From the NCBI GenBank assembly GCA_963606545.1, contig CAVCYP010000047.1, positions 1-13,420 of the forward strand: DNA of 13,420 bases, in the 5' to 3' direction. The notes below the pieces were generated by a model. It was not told where the DNA came from. It saw only the letters and a program-made list of their open reading frames with translations, and did not search any database. The position numbers were made by a program, and so were the translations under genes. The DNA comes from UBA9732 sp963606545. GTDB lineage: Bacteria; Spirochaetota; Spirochaetia; Sphaerochaetales; Sphaerochaetaceae. Below, in pieces: positions 6,704 to 13,420 of the stretch (positions within the stretch are counted from its first letter, which is position 1; each line of letters begins with the position of its first letter).

Positions 6704-6720
6704 AGCGCCTTTTAAGCGCT
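6704..6720 (-). other. Short hairpin in the oppB leader
   Basis: AGCGC at 6704-6708 pairs with GCGCT at 6716-6720 (5-bp stem, 7-base loop), about 35 bases before the oppB start. It would fall in the 5' leader if the candidate promoter is right. It is too short to call a riboswitch. Confidence 0.3.
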
Positions 6721-6735
6721 TGAAAAATTGAAACG

Positions 6736-6764
6736 ATTTTGCACTCTATTTGTATTTTATTCAA
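6736..6764 (-). promoter_or_regulatory. Possible promoter of the oppBCDF operon
   Basis: On the minus strand TTGAAT (6764-6759; 4/6 match) and CAAAAT (6741-6736; 4/6 match) are separated by 17 bases. They lie about 65-95 bases before the oppB TTG start. The ATATGCA pair just upstream could be an activator or repressor site. This is the best-spaced candidate on this strand, but the region is AT-rich, so chance matches are likely. Confidence 0.35.
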
Positions 6765-6952
6765 GTATATGCAGAGAATATGCAATAAAAATTGCTTGAA
6801 TTGTTTTTATTCTTACAATTTTTTTATACATATTTTATGCAATTTGATTTTTGAGCTTTAAATGGATTTCTAAAAATTCTGTCTTAGGGTTTATCTTAGA
6901 ATTCTAGAAAAATACTCTAGACCTCTAGCAACTTTATTAGTATTTTTTGCTT

Positions 6953-9694
6953 ATGCTTCAGATTAAGAATATTTCAAAGACTTATATTACAGGGGATTTA
7001 AAACAAAAAGCCCTAGACAATGTATCCTTAAACCTTAGGGATAATGAATTTGTTGCAATTCTAGGACCTAGTGGCTCTGGAAAAACAACCCTTTTAAACG
7101 TTATTGGGGGTCTTGACCGTTATGACAAGCTAGATGCCAACGGAAATCAGACCTGTGATTTAATCATAAACGGGATTTCTACAAAAAAATATAAAGACAA
7201 AGATTGGGATTCTTATAGAAATCATACCGTAGGTTTTATTTTTCAAAGTTACAACCTCATCTCCCACCAGAGCATTTTGGCCAATGTAGAGCTAGCTTTG
7301 ACAATTTCAGGAGTTAGCAGTTCAGAAAGAAAAGCCCGTGCAATTAAGGCTCTTGAGCAGGTGGGGCTTGGAAATCAGCTCCACAAGAGACCAAACCAGC
7401 TCTCTGGAGGGCAAATGCAAAGAGTTGCAATTGCCCGTGCCTTGGTCAATGATCCAAAGATTCTTCTTGCAGATGAACCTACCGGAGCCTTAGACACAGA
7501 GACTTCAATTCAAGTTATGGATCTTTTGAAAGAAGTGGCAAAGGACCGCCTAGTGGTTATGGTAACTCATAATCCAGAGTTAGCAGACAAATATGCCACA
7601 AGAATTGTGCATCTTCAGGATGGTAAAATTATTGGAGATTCCAATCCTTATGAGATTCCTGAAAACTCTGTTGCAGAGCCACTTCACAAGAATCTAGGTA
7701 AAGCTTCCATGTCCAGACTCACTGCCCTCTCTTTGAGTTTCAACAACCTACTAACCAAGAAAGGTAGAACGTTTATGACAGCCTTTGCAGGGTCTATCGG
7801 GATTATAGGGATTGCGTTAATTTTGTCGCTTTCGGCTGGCGTGAACAACTATATAACGGAATTGCAAAAAGACACAATGATGTCCTATCCTGTCACTATT
7901 GAGGCAAAAAGTTTGGACTTGGCTTCACTTCTGGCTACCGCTGCAAGTGAAGAGCCGTCAGCTACGGTTGACCATGAACTGGATGGAGTGTACTCAAATA
8001 CCAAGGATCTTGAGGCTGCTTCTTCAGCTTCCTTGAGTATACAAACAAATAATCTGACGGCTTTCAAGAAGTACTTGGACGACCCTGAAAGTGAGATTCA
8101 CAATTATTTAGGTGAAAGCGGAATTGTCTACTCGTATAACACGAATTTTAACGTATACACGTTTGATTCAGAAGGCACGTTTGTCAATACAGATGGCAGC
8201 ACGTTAAATAATTCTAAATATAGCTCAGATGCCATGAGTGCAATGGATTCCATAATGGGTGGAGGTTCAAGTAAGACAAACTGTCTTGAGGAGCTCTTAC
8301 CTGGGAAAGATGGACAGTTAGTAAGTCAAACTGTTATGGATAACTATGAAGTGGTCTACGGATCTTGGCCTCAAAATTTTAATGAAGTTGTCTTGCTAAC
8401 AGATAAAAACAATGAAATTTCCAGCTACACGTTGTATCAACTTGGCTTACTTCCCACTAGCCAGTATAAGACAATCATGAAGCAAATTGACTCAGGAGAG
8501 ACGATCGATCTTGAGACTTCAAAAATTAGTTATGAAGATATCTGCAAGCAAACCTTGATTTTAATTCCTGCTTGCGACACCTATGTAAAAAATTCTAATG
8601 GTTTCTTTGAAAGCATAGCTGAAGATGAAACTGCCTTGAAAGAGGTTGCAACTAAGGCTTTACAGCTTAAGATTGTTGGAATTATTAGGCCCTGTGAGGA
8701 GGCCTCCTACGCAACTTTAAGCAGACCACTTGCCTACACCAACGCCTTGATAGACTACCTTGTTGATTACAGCAACAATTCAGAAGTAGTCAAAGCTCAA
8801 ATGGCAGATCCAGAGCACAACATTCTCAATGGAGCAGACTTTGCACCTGCAGATGACCAAGCAAAGGTTGAAACTGCAAAGAATTATCTTATCAATCTGC
8901 CCGCTTCAGAGAAAGCCGCTTTAGCTCGTAACCTGCTCAGTCAGCTTGGGAGCTCTGAGCTCTTTGATGTATCTGCAATGTCAGAAAGCCAGCTTGCCCA
9001 AATCTTGGACCTTTACCTGCAATCGGACGAGGTTGAAGATTCTGAAATGCTTGCCTTCTATGACCTTTACATCAATCCAGGCTCCTATGACGATAATCTT
9101 CAGGCCTTTGGCTATGTTAGCTTGAACGCCCCTACCTCAATCAGCCTCTATTCAGACAGCTTTGAGGACAAAGACCACATCACGGCCTGCATCAAGACCT
9201 ACAACGCCTCTGCTAGTGACGACGACAAAATTACCTATACCGATTACGTAGGGCTTCTAATGTCTTCAGTTACCACAATTGTAAATGTCATCTCCTATGT
9301 TCTCATAGCCTTTGTTGCGGTATCGCTCGTGGTCTCCTCAATAATGATTGGAATTATTACCTACATTTCTGTCCTGGAGAGAACCAAAGAGATTGGCATC
9401 CTGCGCGCCCTTGGTGCCTCAAAACGCAATGTTACCCAAGTTTTTAAGGCCGAGACCTTCATTATAGGCCTTTGTTCTGGAATTCTTGGCATCCTCATTA
9501 CCCTGCTCTTACTGGTTCCTGGAAATGCAATAATCCATACCCTGACAAAGTCAACAGACATTAGTGCCGCACTTCCTATGGGTAGCTCCATTATCCTTAT
9601 TTTGCTGAGCGTTCTGCTTACCTCAATTGGTGGAAAAATCCCAGCAAAGAAGGCAGCCAAGAAAGACCCAGTAGCCGCGCTACGGTCTGAGTAA
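6953..9694 (+). CDS. MacB/FtsX-type ABC transporter, fused ATPase and permease
   Basis: This is a 913-residue single-chain ABC protein. The N-terminal ATPase has Walker A GPSGSGKT (38-45), Q-loop FIFQSYN (95-101), signature LSGGQMQR (150-157), Walker B ILLADEP (170-176) and H-loop VTHN; it resembles the MacB/LolD class. A first membrane helix (about 275-296) is followed by a very large extracytoplasmic region (about 300-765), then three helices with the FtsX hallmark SVLERTKEIGILRALGASKR and the end PVAALRSE. The permease topology (one helix, large ectodomain, three helices) is typical of mechanotransmitting MacB-like systems, but the ectodomain here is about twice the usual MacB size. No adaptor or TolC partner is next to it. 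I prefer the ATG at 6953; an in-frame TTG at 6947 is possible. Unlike its neighbours it has no recognisable Shine-Dalgarno. The substrate is unknown; bacteriocin or peptide resistance, or lipoprotein handling, are possible. Confidence 0.88.
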   Translation: MLQIKNISKTYITGDLKQKALDNVSLNLRDNEFVAILGPSGSGKTTLLNVIGGLDRYDKLDANGNQTCDLIINGISTKKYKDKDWDSYRNHTVGFIFQSYNLISHQSILANVELALTISGVSSSERKARAIKALEQVGLGNQLHKRPNQLSGGQMQRVAIARALVNDPKILLADEPTGALDTETSIQVMDLLKEVAKDRLVVMVTHNPELADKYATRIVHLQDGKIIGDSNPYEIPENSVAEPLHKNLGKASMSRLTALSLSFNNLLTKKGRTFMTAFAGSIGIIGIALILSLSAGVNNYITELQKDTMMSYPVTIEAKSLDLASLLATAASEEPSATVDHELDGVYSNTKDLEAASSASLSIQTNNLTAFKKYLDDPESEIHNYLGESGIVYSYNTNFNVYTFDSEGTFVNTDGSTLNNSKYSSDAMSAMDSIMGGGSSKTNCLEELLPGKDGQLVSQTVMDNYEVVYGSWPQNFNEVVLLTDKNNEISSYTLYQLGLLPTSQYKTIMKQIDSGETIDLETSKISYEDICKQTLILIPACDTYVKNSNGFFESIAEDETALKEVATKALQLKIVGIIRPCEEASYATLSRPLAYTNALIDYLVDYSNNSEVVKAQMADPEHNILNGADFAPADDQAKVETAKNYLINLPASEKAALARNLLSQLGSSELFDVSAMSESQLAQILDLYLQSDEVEDSEMLAFYDLYINPGSYDDNLQAFGYVSLNAPTSISLYSDSFEDKDHITACIKTYNASASDDDKITYTDYVGLLMSSVTTIVNVISYVLIAFVAVSLVVSSIMIGIITYISVLERTKEIGILRALGASKRNVTQVFKAETFIIGLCSGILGILITLLLLVPGNAIIHTLTKSTDISAALPMGSSIILILLSVLLTSIGGKIPAKKAAKKDPVAALRSE

Positions 9695-9742
9695 ATCAAA
9701 TCCAACTTGCAAAACCGGAACACTAGCTTTACACTGAAAGGT

Positions 9743-10756
9743 ATGAAGAAATTTCTTAAAGTTTTGCTCTACATCCTTGGTAGTTTGATTCTACTTTATG
9801 CCATTTTAGGTCTGATTCCTAGGACTAAGAACTACAAGCAAGTTAACGCTGTACGCTCGAACAACGGCCTGCCAATTCTAATTGCCCACGGCGGGGGCAA
9901 CAAGGAATTCCCAGATAATACCCTTGAAGCCTTCTATAATGCCTACAGCGTAGACTCTAACGTCATCATGGAGACGGACGTTAGCCTAACGGCCGACAAT
10001 GTCCTAATTCTGTCACATGACATCACTTTAGACCGCAAGACCAACGTTACAGGCTATATTTCAGACTGGAACTACTCAGACCTCATAGCTCAGAAGGTAG
10101 ACTTCAGCTATACCAATCCAACCTCTTCCCAACACCTCTCTGGCCAACGCGAACACTTTAAGACCGATTCCGGTCAGCGTGTCTATCCAACAGACGTGGA
10201 TTATCCTGAGGGCGTAACTGCTAGAGATGAGAAAGTCTTTTTGGCAACTACTTTGGAAGAGTTGTTAGTGGCCTTTCCGGGAAATCGGATTAACGTAGAG
10301 ATTAAGCAATCTGGAGAGCTGGGAATGCGTGCGCTTGAGGAGGCGCTGAGGCTACTTAGAAAGTATAACGCTTTTGACCGCGTGGTACTGGCCAGCTTCC
10401 ATGAGGAGATTTACAGCGAGTTCAAGAGGCTAAAGGCTTCAGGCGAGGTTCCAGAGACGTTCATGTTCTCACCTGCAGAGGGGGCTGTTACCAAGTTTTA
10501 CGTGACCCAGCTTTTGAACGTAGATTTTGCTTTCACAGACCCAATTTGCGTTCTTCAGGTACCAACCGAGGAGTACGGGCTAAGCCTTTCCACGTACCAT
10601 TTTGTTAAGGCTGCACACCGCCATAACCTTGCCGTTCACTATTGGACCATTGACGACGTTGCAGAGATGCGCCGGCTTATTGACCTTGGATGTGATGGCA
10701 TTGAGACTAACTATCCGCATAGACTGAAGGAAGTGCTAGAATCGTATAACATTTAA
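9743..10756 (+). CDS. Membrane-anchored glycerophosphodiester phosphodiesterase (GDPD family)
   Basis: This 337-residue protein has an N-terminal helix (about 5-24, LKVLLYILGSLILLYAILG) that should anchor it with the catalytic domain outside. The domain shows the GDPD hallmarks: HGGG (His49) with FPDNT (57-60 region), METD (Glu77, Asp79), SHD (His92), VEIK (Glu186, Lys188), and the closing YWTIDD, then DLGCDGIETNYPHRL. The family hydrolyses glycerophosphodiesters to glycerol-3-phosphate and an alcohol, using a metal held by the Glu/Asp residues. I chose the ATG at 9743, which has AAAGG upstream and starts directly at the anchor. An earlier ATG at 9707 adds 12 poor residues. It follows the MacB-like gene by 48 bases on the same strand and is probably cotranscribed. 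A possible link, only inferred, is that glycerol-3-phosphate released here feeds a UgpC-type importer. Confidence 0.9.
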   Translation: MKKFLKVLLYILGSLILLYAILGLIPRTKNYKQVNAVRSNNGLPILIAHGGGNKEFPDNTLEAFYNAYSVDSNVIMETDVSLTADNVLILSHDITLDRKTNVTGYISDWNYSDLIAQKVDFSYTNPTSSQHLSGQREHFKTDSGQRVYPTDVDYPEGVTARDEKVFLATTLEELLVAFPGNRINVEIKQSGELGMRALEEALRLLRKYNAFDRVVLASFHEEIYSEFKRLKASGEVPETFMFSPAEGAVTKFYVTQLLNVDFAFTDPICVLQVPTEEYGLSLSTYHFVKAAHRHNLAVHYWTIDDVAEMRRLIDLGCDGIETNYPHRLKEVLESYNI

Positions 10757-10791
10757 GACGTGAACTTAAGACGTGAACTTAAGACGTGAAC
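10753..10791 (+). repeat. Three perfect 13-bp tandem repeats at the phosphodiesterase stop codon
   Basis: TTAAGACGTGAAC occurs three times without a mismatch (10753-10765, 10766-10778, 10779-10791). The TAA stop (10754-10756) lies inside the first copy, so the array starts exactly at the gene end. It looks like a recent slippage product or a small variable-number repeat. Confidence 0.9.
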
Positions 10792-10793
10792 TG

Positions 10794-10868
10794 GCCCTTT
10801 TTTGCAAAAAATTAAGAAAAAGGGCTAAAAATAGCCTAAAATGCCAAAAAATCAGAAAAAAGGGCTAA
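10794..10868. repeat. A/T-rich imperfect direct repeat with overlapping hairpins after the phosphodiesterase gene
   Basis: A 26-27-base element (TGCAAAAAATTAAG, then AAAAAGGGCTAA) occurs at 10803-10828 and, with a few changes, at 10842-10868. GCCCTTTTT (10794-10802) pairs with AAAAAGGGC (10817-10825), and GGCTA with TAGCC around 10823-10836. A T6GCA6 palindrome lies at 10798-10811. The hairpins may end or protect the plus-strand transcript, but no clear T-run follows on the plus strand. Confidence 0.5.
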
Positions 10869-10891
10869 TTTGTAGTTAAGAACATTGGGTT

Positions 10892-10929
10892 CAAAAACAA
10901 AACCCCAATGGAGGGCTTCCACTGGGGTT
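10892..10929 (-). terminator. Rho-independent terminator of the amino-acid importer genes
   Basis: On the minus strand AACCCCAGTGGA (10929-10918) pairs with TCCATTGGGGTT (10912-10901), a 12-bp stem with one G-T pair and a 5-base loop. It is followed by a TTTTGTTTTTG tract. It lies about 40 bases after the permease stop codon. On the plus strand the same DNA forms a hairpin with one mismatch and could weakly stop the opposing transcript. A second fold, CATTGGG (10883-10889) with CCCAATG (10904-10910), competes with it. Confidence 0.88.
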
Positions 10930-10965
10930 GAAGTTTGTAAATGCCAATAAATTGCAATCAGAGTT

Positions 10966-12486
10966 CTACTCCCACTGCTTTATATCCTTCAAAATCTTAT
11001 CTTCTGGCCTGCGCTTTGGATCTAGGGAGATGTCAATGCGCTTGACTATGTAGGTCATGATGGACTCAATGATAAAGTACATAATGGCGGTGAGAATCAG
11101 CGGGAAGAAGGCCTCATAAGTACGGCTACGCACAAGGTCACTGATTTTGGTCAAATCCAAAACAGCAATGTAGCCAACAACTGAAGTTTCCTTGATTAAA
11201 GTGACAACTTCATTTTTGTAGATTGGAAGGAAGTGACGTGCCGCCTGAGGAAGGATAATCTTAAAGAAACGCTGAGTATCGGAGTAGCCAAGAGCGGTTG
11301 AAGCTTCAAACTGGCCTCTACCAATTGCATTGTAGCCAACACGGAGCATATCAATCATGGAGCAGGCAAACATAAGGGAGAATCCTACTGCGGAGACCCA
11401 CATGCCACTTAGTCTGGAGCTTCCAAAGACAATGTAGTAGAGAATCATCAGAAGCAGGACTGTTGGCATGCCATGAATCAACCAAAGGAAGAAGTCTGTG
11501 ATTTTGTTGGCTACAACTCCGCCCTTTCTGATTACCATAAACACAGCAAAACCAATAAAGGTTCCGGCAAGGATGGATACCACTGTAACCAAAATTGTGA
11601 CGCCTGCCCCCTCAAGGAAGAGCTCCCAACGGTTCTCTCTTATGAAGGTCTTGTAAAAGCTGTTTTTAATCTGCTCAAAGAAAGTAACATTGCTGGTGTC
11701 TTCGCCAAGAACAACCATTACAACTGGACAGGTGTAGTAAGTTTTTGTAAGAGTTCCTGTCTCGTTACGTTCTTCACTGACAACAATGTTCATGCCAATG
11801 TCGTACTTACCGGTCTCTACGCCAGGAGCAATAGACTCAAACGGAACTTCATAGAAAACCGGAGTATAACCGTAGGCACGGCTAAAGCGACAAATGAAGT
11901 CTACATCATAGCCTGAAAGGTTTCCGTTACTTACAAAGGAGAACGGTTCATAGCCACCTTCAACGGCAACAGAGATGGTGCCATTTTCACCGGTAAAACC
12001 GGTTATATCGCAGGTGCTGTTCTCTGGATCAAAGTTGTTAATCCAGTAGTCGTAAAGGTATTCCGATGTCCCATCAGCCTCACATGTGCTAATAAATTCG
12101 TTCAACTGTGCCAAAAGCGTCGCTTGTTTGTCGTTATTACCAACAATCATGGAAGCACTAATTGTACCAGGAAGCTCGTCCAAAACTTCAAGTTCTGGAT
12201 GGTTTGCTTTCTGAACACCAAAGCCAACCTGTTCTATGATGTAGGCACTAATCTTCTTGCTCTGAAGAGCCAAAATCATGTCGTTAGGCATGGTGTAATA
12301 CTGGAACTCCGTATGCGGAACTTTGTCCATAATGAGCTCTTCATAGAGAACTGCAGTCTGAACGCCAATAGGCTCACCGTCAAAGGAAGCAATACTGCGT
12401 TTGGTGATATCGTCAGAAGCATCAGCAGCAAAAACGGCAAAAACACAAGCACACAAAAGAAGAGAAATTAATACAAAACGCTTCAT
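10966..12486 (-). CDS. Fused substrate-binding/permease protein of a polar amino-acid ABC importer, with permuted SBP_bac_3 halves
   Basis: This 506-residue protein combines binding domain and permease. Residues 1-21 are a signal sequence or signal anchor. Residues about 36-155 (FDGEPIGVQTAVLYEE, through ALQSKKISAY, to NEFISTCEADGTSEYLYDYW) match the C-terminal half of SBP_bac_3 proteins. Residues about 168-262 (GTISVAVEGGYEPFSFVSNG, SGYDVDF, GKYDIGMNIVVSEER) match the N-terminal half, including the carboxylate-binding Arg240. The order is therefore reversed relative to a free binding protein. Where family members usually have an Asp that binds the substrate amino group (DAVVAD), this one has SAYIIEQ, so a Glu may substitute. 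Residues 288-485 form a HisM/GlnP-type permease with an EAA-like loop at 389-415. I chose the ATG at 12486 with GGAGGAG upstream; the first seven residues of a longer in-frame version would overlap the ATPase gene. It lies 2 bases after the ATPase stop. Similar fusions probably occur in Clostridia, as I recall. Confidence 0.9.
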   Translation of the reverse strand: MKRFVLISLLLCACVFAVFAADASDDITKRSIASFDGEPIGVQTAVLYEELIMDKVPHTEFQYYTMPNDMILALQSKKISAYIIEQVGFGVQKANHPELEVLDELPGTISASMIVGNNDKQATLLAQLNEFISTCEADGTSEYLYDYWINNFDPENSTCDITGFTGENGTISVAVEGGYEPFSFVSNGNLSGYDVDFICRFSRAYGYTPVFYEVPFESIAPGVETGKYDIGMNIVVSEERNETGTLTKTYYTCPVVMVVLGEDTSNVTFFEQIKNSFYKTFIRENRWELFLEGAGVTILVTVVSILAGTFIGFAVFMVIRKGGVVANKITDFFLWLIHGMPTVLLLMILYYIVFGSSRLSGMWVSAVGFSLMFACSMIDMLRVGYNAIGRGQFEASTALGYSDTQRFFKIILPQAARHFLPIYKNEVVTLIKETSVVGYIAVLDLTKISDLVRSRTYEAFFPLILTAIMYFIIESIMTYIVKRIDISLDPKRRPEDKILKDIKQWE

Positions 12487-12488
12487 GC

Positions 12489-13420
12489 TCACTCCTCCTC
12501 TTCCCACTTAAAGTGCATGTCAATGCGGTTCACAAAGCCGTCTGGGTCATCCACAGTCTTCTCTGTGTAGGTTGTAGTCTTCTCTGAAAGCAAATCTCTA
12601 AAGAGGCTGCTGTCCGTGTCACGCACGTCAAAGTAAGGCCCCTTGTAGGTGATAATCAAAGAAAGCACGTCCTTCTTCTCCGAATACTCTACCTTTACCA
12701 AGATATCGGGATTTTCCGAGTAATCGGCTATGGTATTGATACAGATTTCTTCTATAGCCAAGCTGAGTTTGGACAAGCGTTCTGACTCTATGAGCAGTTT
12801 TTCGCCGTAGCCAGCTAGCTCCTCGTTCATAGCCTCAATGTCAAAGTCTATGCCCTGAATCCGATAACTAAGAGAGGACAGTCTCTGGATAAAGCGTCTA
12901 GTTTTCTCGCGCTTTGGATGCTCAAAGATCTCTTTTGGCGTTCCTTCTTCGTAGATGCCGCCTTCGTCCATGAAGAGGACTCGGTTTGCAACTTTTCTTG
13001 CAAAGTCCATCTCATGGGTGACAATCATCATGGTTGTGCCGTTTTTTGCAAGGAGCTTGATAACTGACTGGACTTCGCCAATCATGCTGGGGTCCAGTGC
13101 GCTGGTAGGCTCGTCAAAGAGGATGATTTCTGGGTCCATGGCAAGCGTTCTTGCAATTGCAATTCTCTGCTGCTGGCCACCAGATAGCTCGTCAGGATAA
13201 TTGAAGACCTTGGAGGACAGACCAACGGAGGACAAAAGCTCCATAGCTCTGTCGTAGGCAGCCTGCCTGTCTTTCCCTAAAAGCGTAATTTGTGGATTCA
13301 TGATATTTTCAATGACTGTTAAATGTCCAAAAAGATTGAAGGACTGGAAAACCATTCCCATCTTTTTTCTGACCGCATTGAGGTCACAGCCACGTTCGGT
13401 GATATCTTCACCGTCAACAA
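12489..13420 (-). CDS. Polar amino-acid ABC transporter ATPase (GlnQ/HisP type) with GHKL-like C-terminal extension; N-terminus outside window
   Basis: The frame stays open to the window edge (codons 13418-13362 read VDGEDITERGCDLNAVRKK), so the start and Walker A are missing. From the Met at 13361 one sees the Q-loop MGMVFQSFNLF, signature LSGGQQQR, Walker B EIILFDEP and H-loop VTHEM, as in GlnQ/HisP ATPases. These normally end soon after the segment REKTRRFIQRL. Here about 130 more residues follow (DNA 12492-12878). The segment KLSLAIEEICINTIADYSEN resembles the N-box helix of RsbW/SpoIIAB-type anti-sigma kinases, and VKVEYSEKKD, then IITYKGPYFD, resembles their G1 strand (usually DNGPGFD), with key Asp/Gly positions degraded. 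It may bind rather than hydrolyse ATP, or be purely regulatory. The last Glu codons form the ribosome binding site of the next gene, 2 bases downstream. Confidence 0.9.
   Translation of the reverse strand, partial: VDGEDITERGCDLNAVRKKMGMVFQSFNLFGHLTVIENIMNPQITLLGKDRQAAYDRAMELLSSVGLSSKVFNYPDELSGGQQQRIAIARTLAMDPEIILFDEPTSALDPSMIGEVQSVIKLLAKNGTTMMIVTHEMDFARKVANRVLFMDEGGIYEEGTPKEIFEHPKREKTRRFIQRLSSLSYRIQGIDFDIEAMNEELAGYGEKLLIESERLSKLSLAIEEICINTIADYSENPDILVKVEYSEKKDVLSLIITYKGPYFDVRDTDSSLFRDLLSEKTTTYTEKTVDDPDGFVNRIDMHFKWEEEE

Larger units (their letters stand above)
6671..6952. other. Divergent AT-rich intergenic region between oppB and the MacB-like gene
   Basis: These 282 bases separate two divergent transcription units and should hold both promoters. 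The oppB side has a promoter candidate and a short hairpin (listed separately). In the middle, ATATGCA occurs twice 11 bases apart (about 6768-6785), and ATGCAATTT follows at 6837. On the plus strand a weak promoter candidate is TTGCTT (6792-6797), 16 bases, TACAAT (6814-6819). Near the MacB-like start, TCTTAG is repeated 12 bases apart (6882 and 6894), and TCTAG occurs at 6903, 6916 and 6924. No small coding gene or RNA gene is convincing here. Confidence 0.6.

Noticed and set aside
6671..6952. Riboswitch or T-box upstream of oppB
   Set aside because: Only a 5-bp hairpin is seen, with no conserved aptamer core or terminator/antiterminator pair.
11473..11916. Open frame of 147 codons on the plus strand inside the permease gene
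   Set aside because: It is antisense to a clear coding sequence and has no credible start or domain.

Overview
The window looks like a chromosomal transport region from a host-associated, low-to-moderate GC spirochaete, most likely a Treponema-type organism. This is inferred from the style of the substrate-binding-protein leaders (GGASE after the signal peptide), from the N-terminus of the UgpC/MsmK-like ATPase at the left edge, and from the strong GGAGG ribosome binding sites. No rRNA or tRNA is present to confirm it. No phage, IS element or CRISPR array is visible.

Layout, left to right. Positions 1-100 (minus) hold the first 33 codons of a UgpC/MsmK/MalK-family sugar-transport ATPase. Its promoter carries a perfect inverted repeat in the -35/-10 spacer. 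Positions 172-507 (minus) hold a small Lys/Ala-rich DUF2188 protein. Positions 626-6670 (minus) are a complete oligopeptide importer in the order oppB-oppC-oppD-oppF-oppA. The first four genes are tightly coupled; oppA follows a 233-base gap with its own hairpin and a probable promoter. After a divergent 282-base intergenic region, positions 6953-10756 (plus) encode a 913-residue MacB/FtsX-type ABC ATPase-permease and a membrane-anchored glycerophosphodiester phosphodiesterase. Positions 10757-10965 hold short repeats and a strong terminator. Positions 10966-13420 (minus) encode a two-gene polar amino-acid importer: an ATPase, cut by the window edge, and a fused substrate-binding/permease protein.

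The main discovery is in the substrate-binding proteins. OppA is circularly permuted: the roughly 75 residues that normally end an OppA/SBP_bac_5 protein sit directly after the signal peptide, and the protein stops where that tail would normally begin. Separately, the SBP_bac_3 module of the amino-acid importer also has its two halves in reverse order (C-terminal half, then N-terminal half) before the permease. Two unrelated binding-protein families permuted in one window is striking. In addition, the GlnQ-like ATPase has a C-terminal extension of about 130 residues that resembles an RsbW-type GHKL ATPase domain.

Functionally the region is an import and envelope block. OppABCDF takes up peptides, the GlnPQ-like pair takes up polar amino acids, the MacB-like protein probably exports or extracts an envelope substrate, and the phosphodiesterase degrades glycerophosphodiesters at the membrane.
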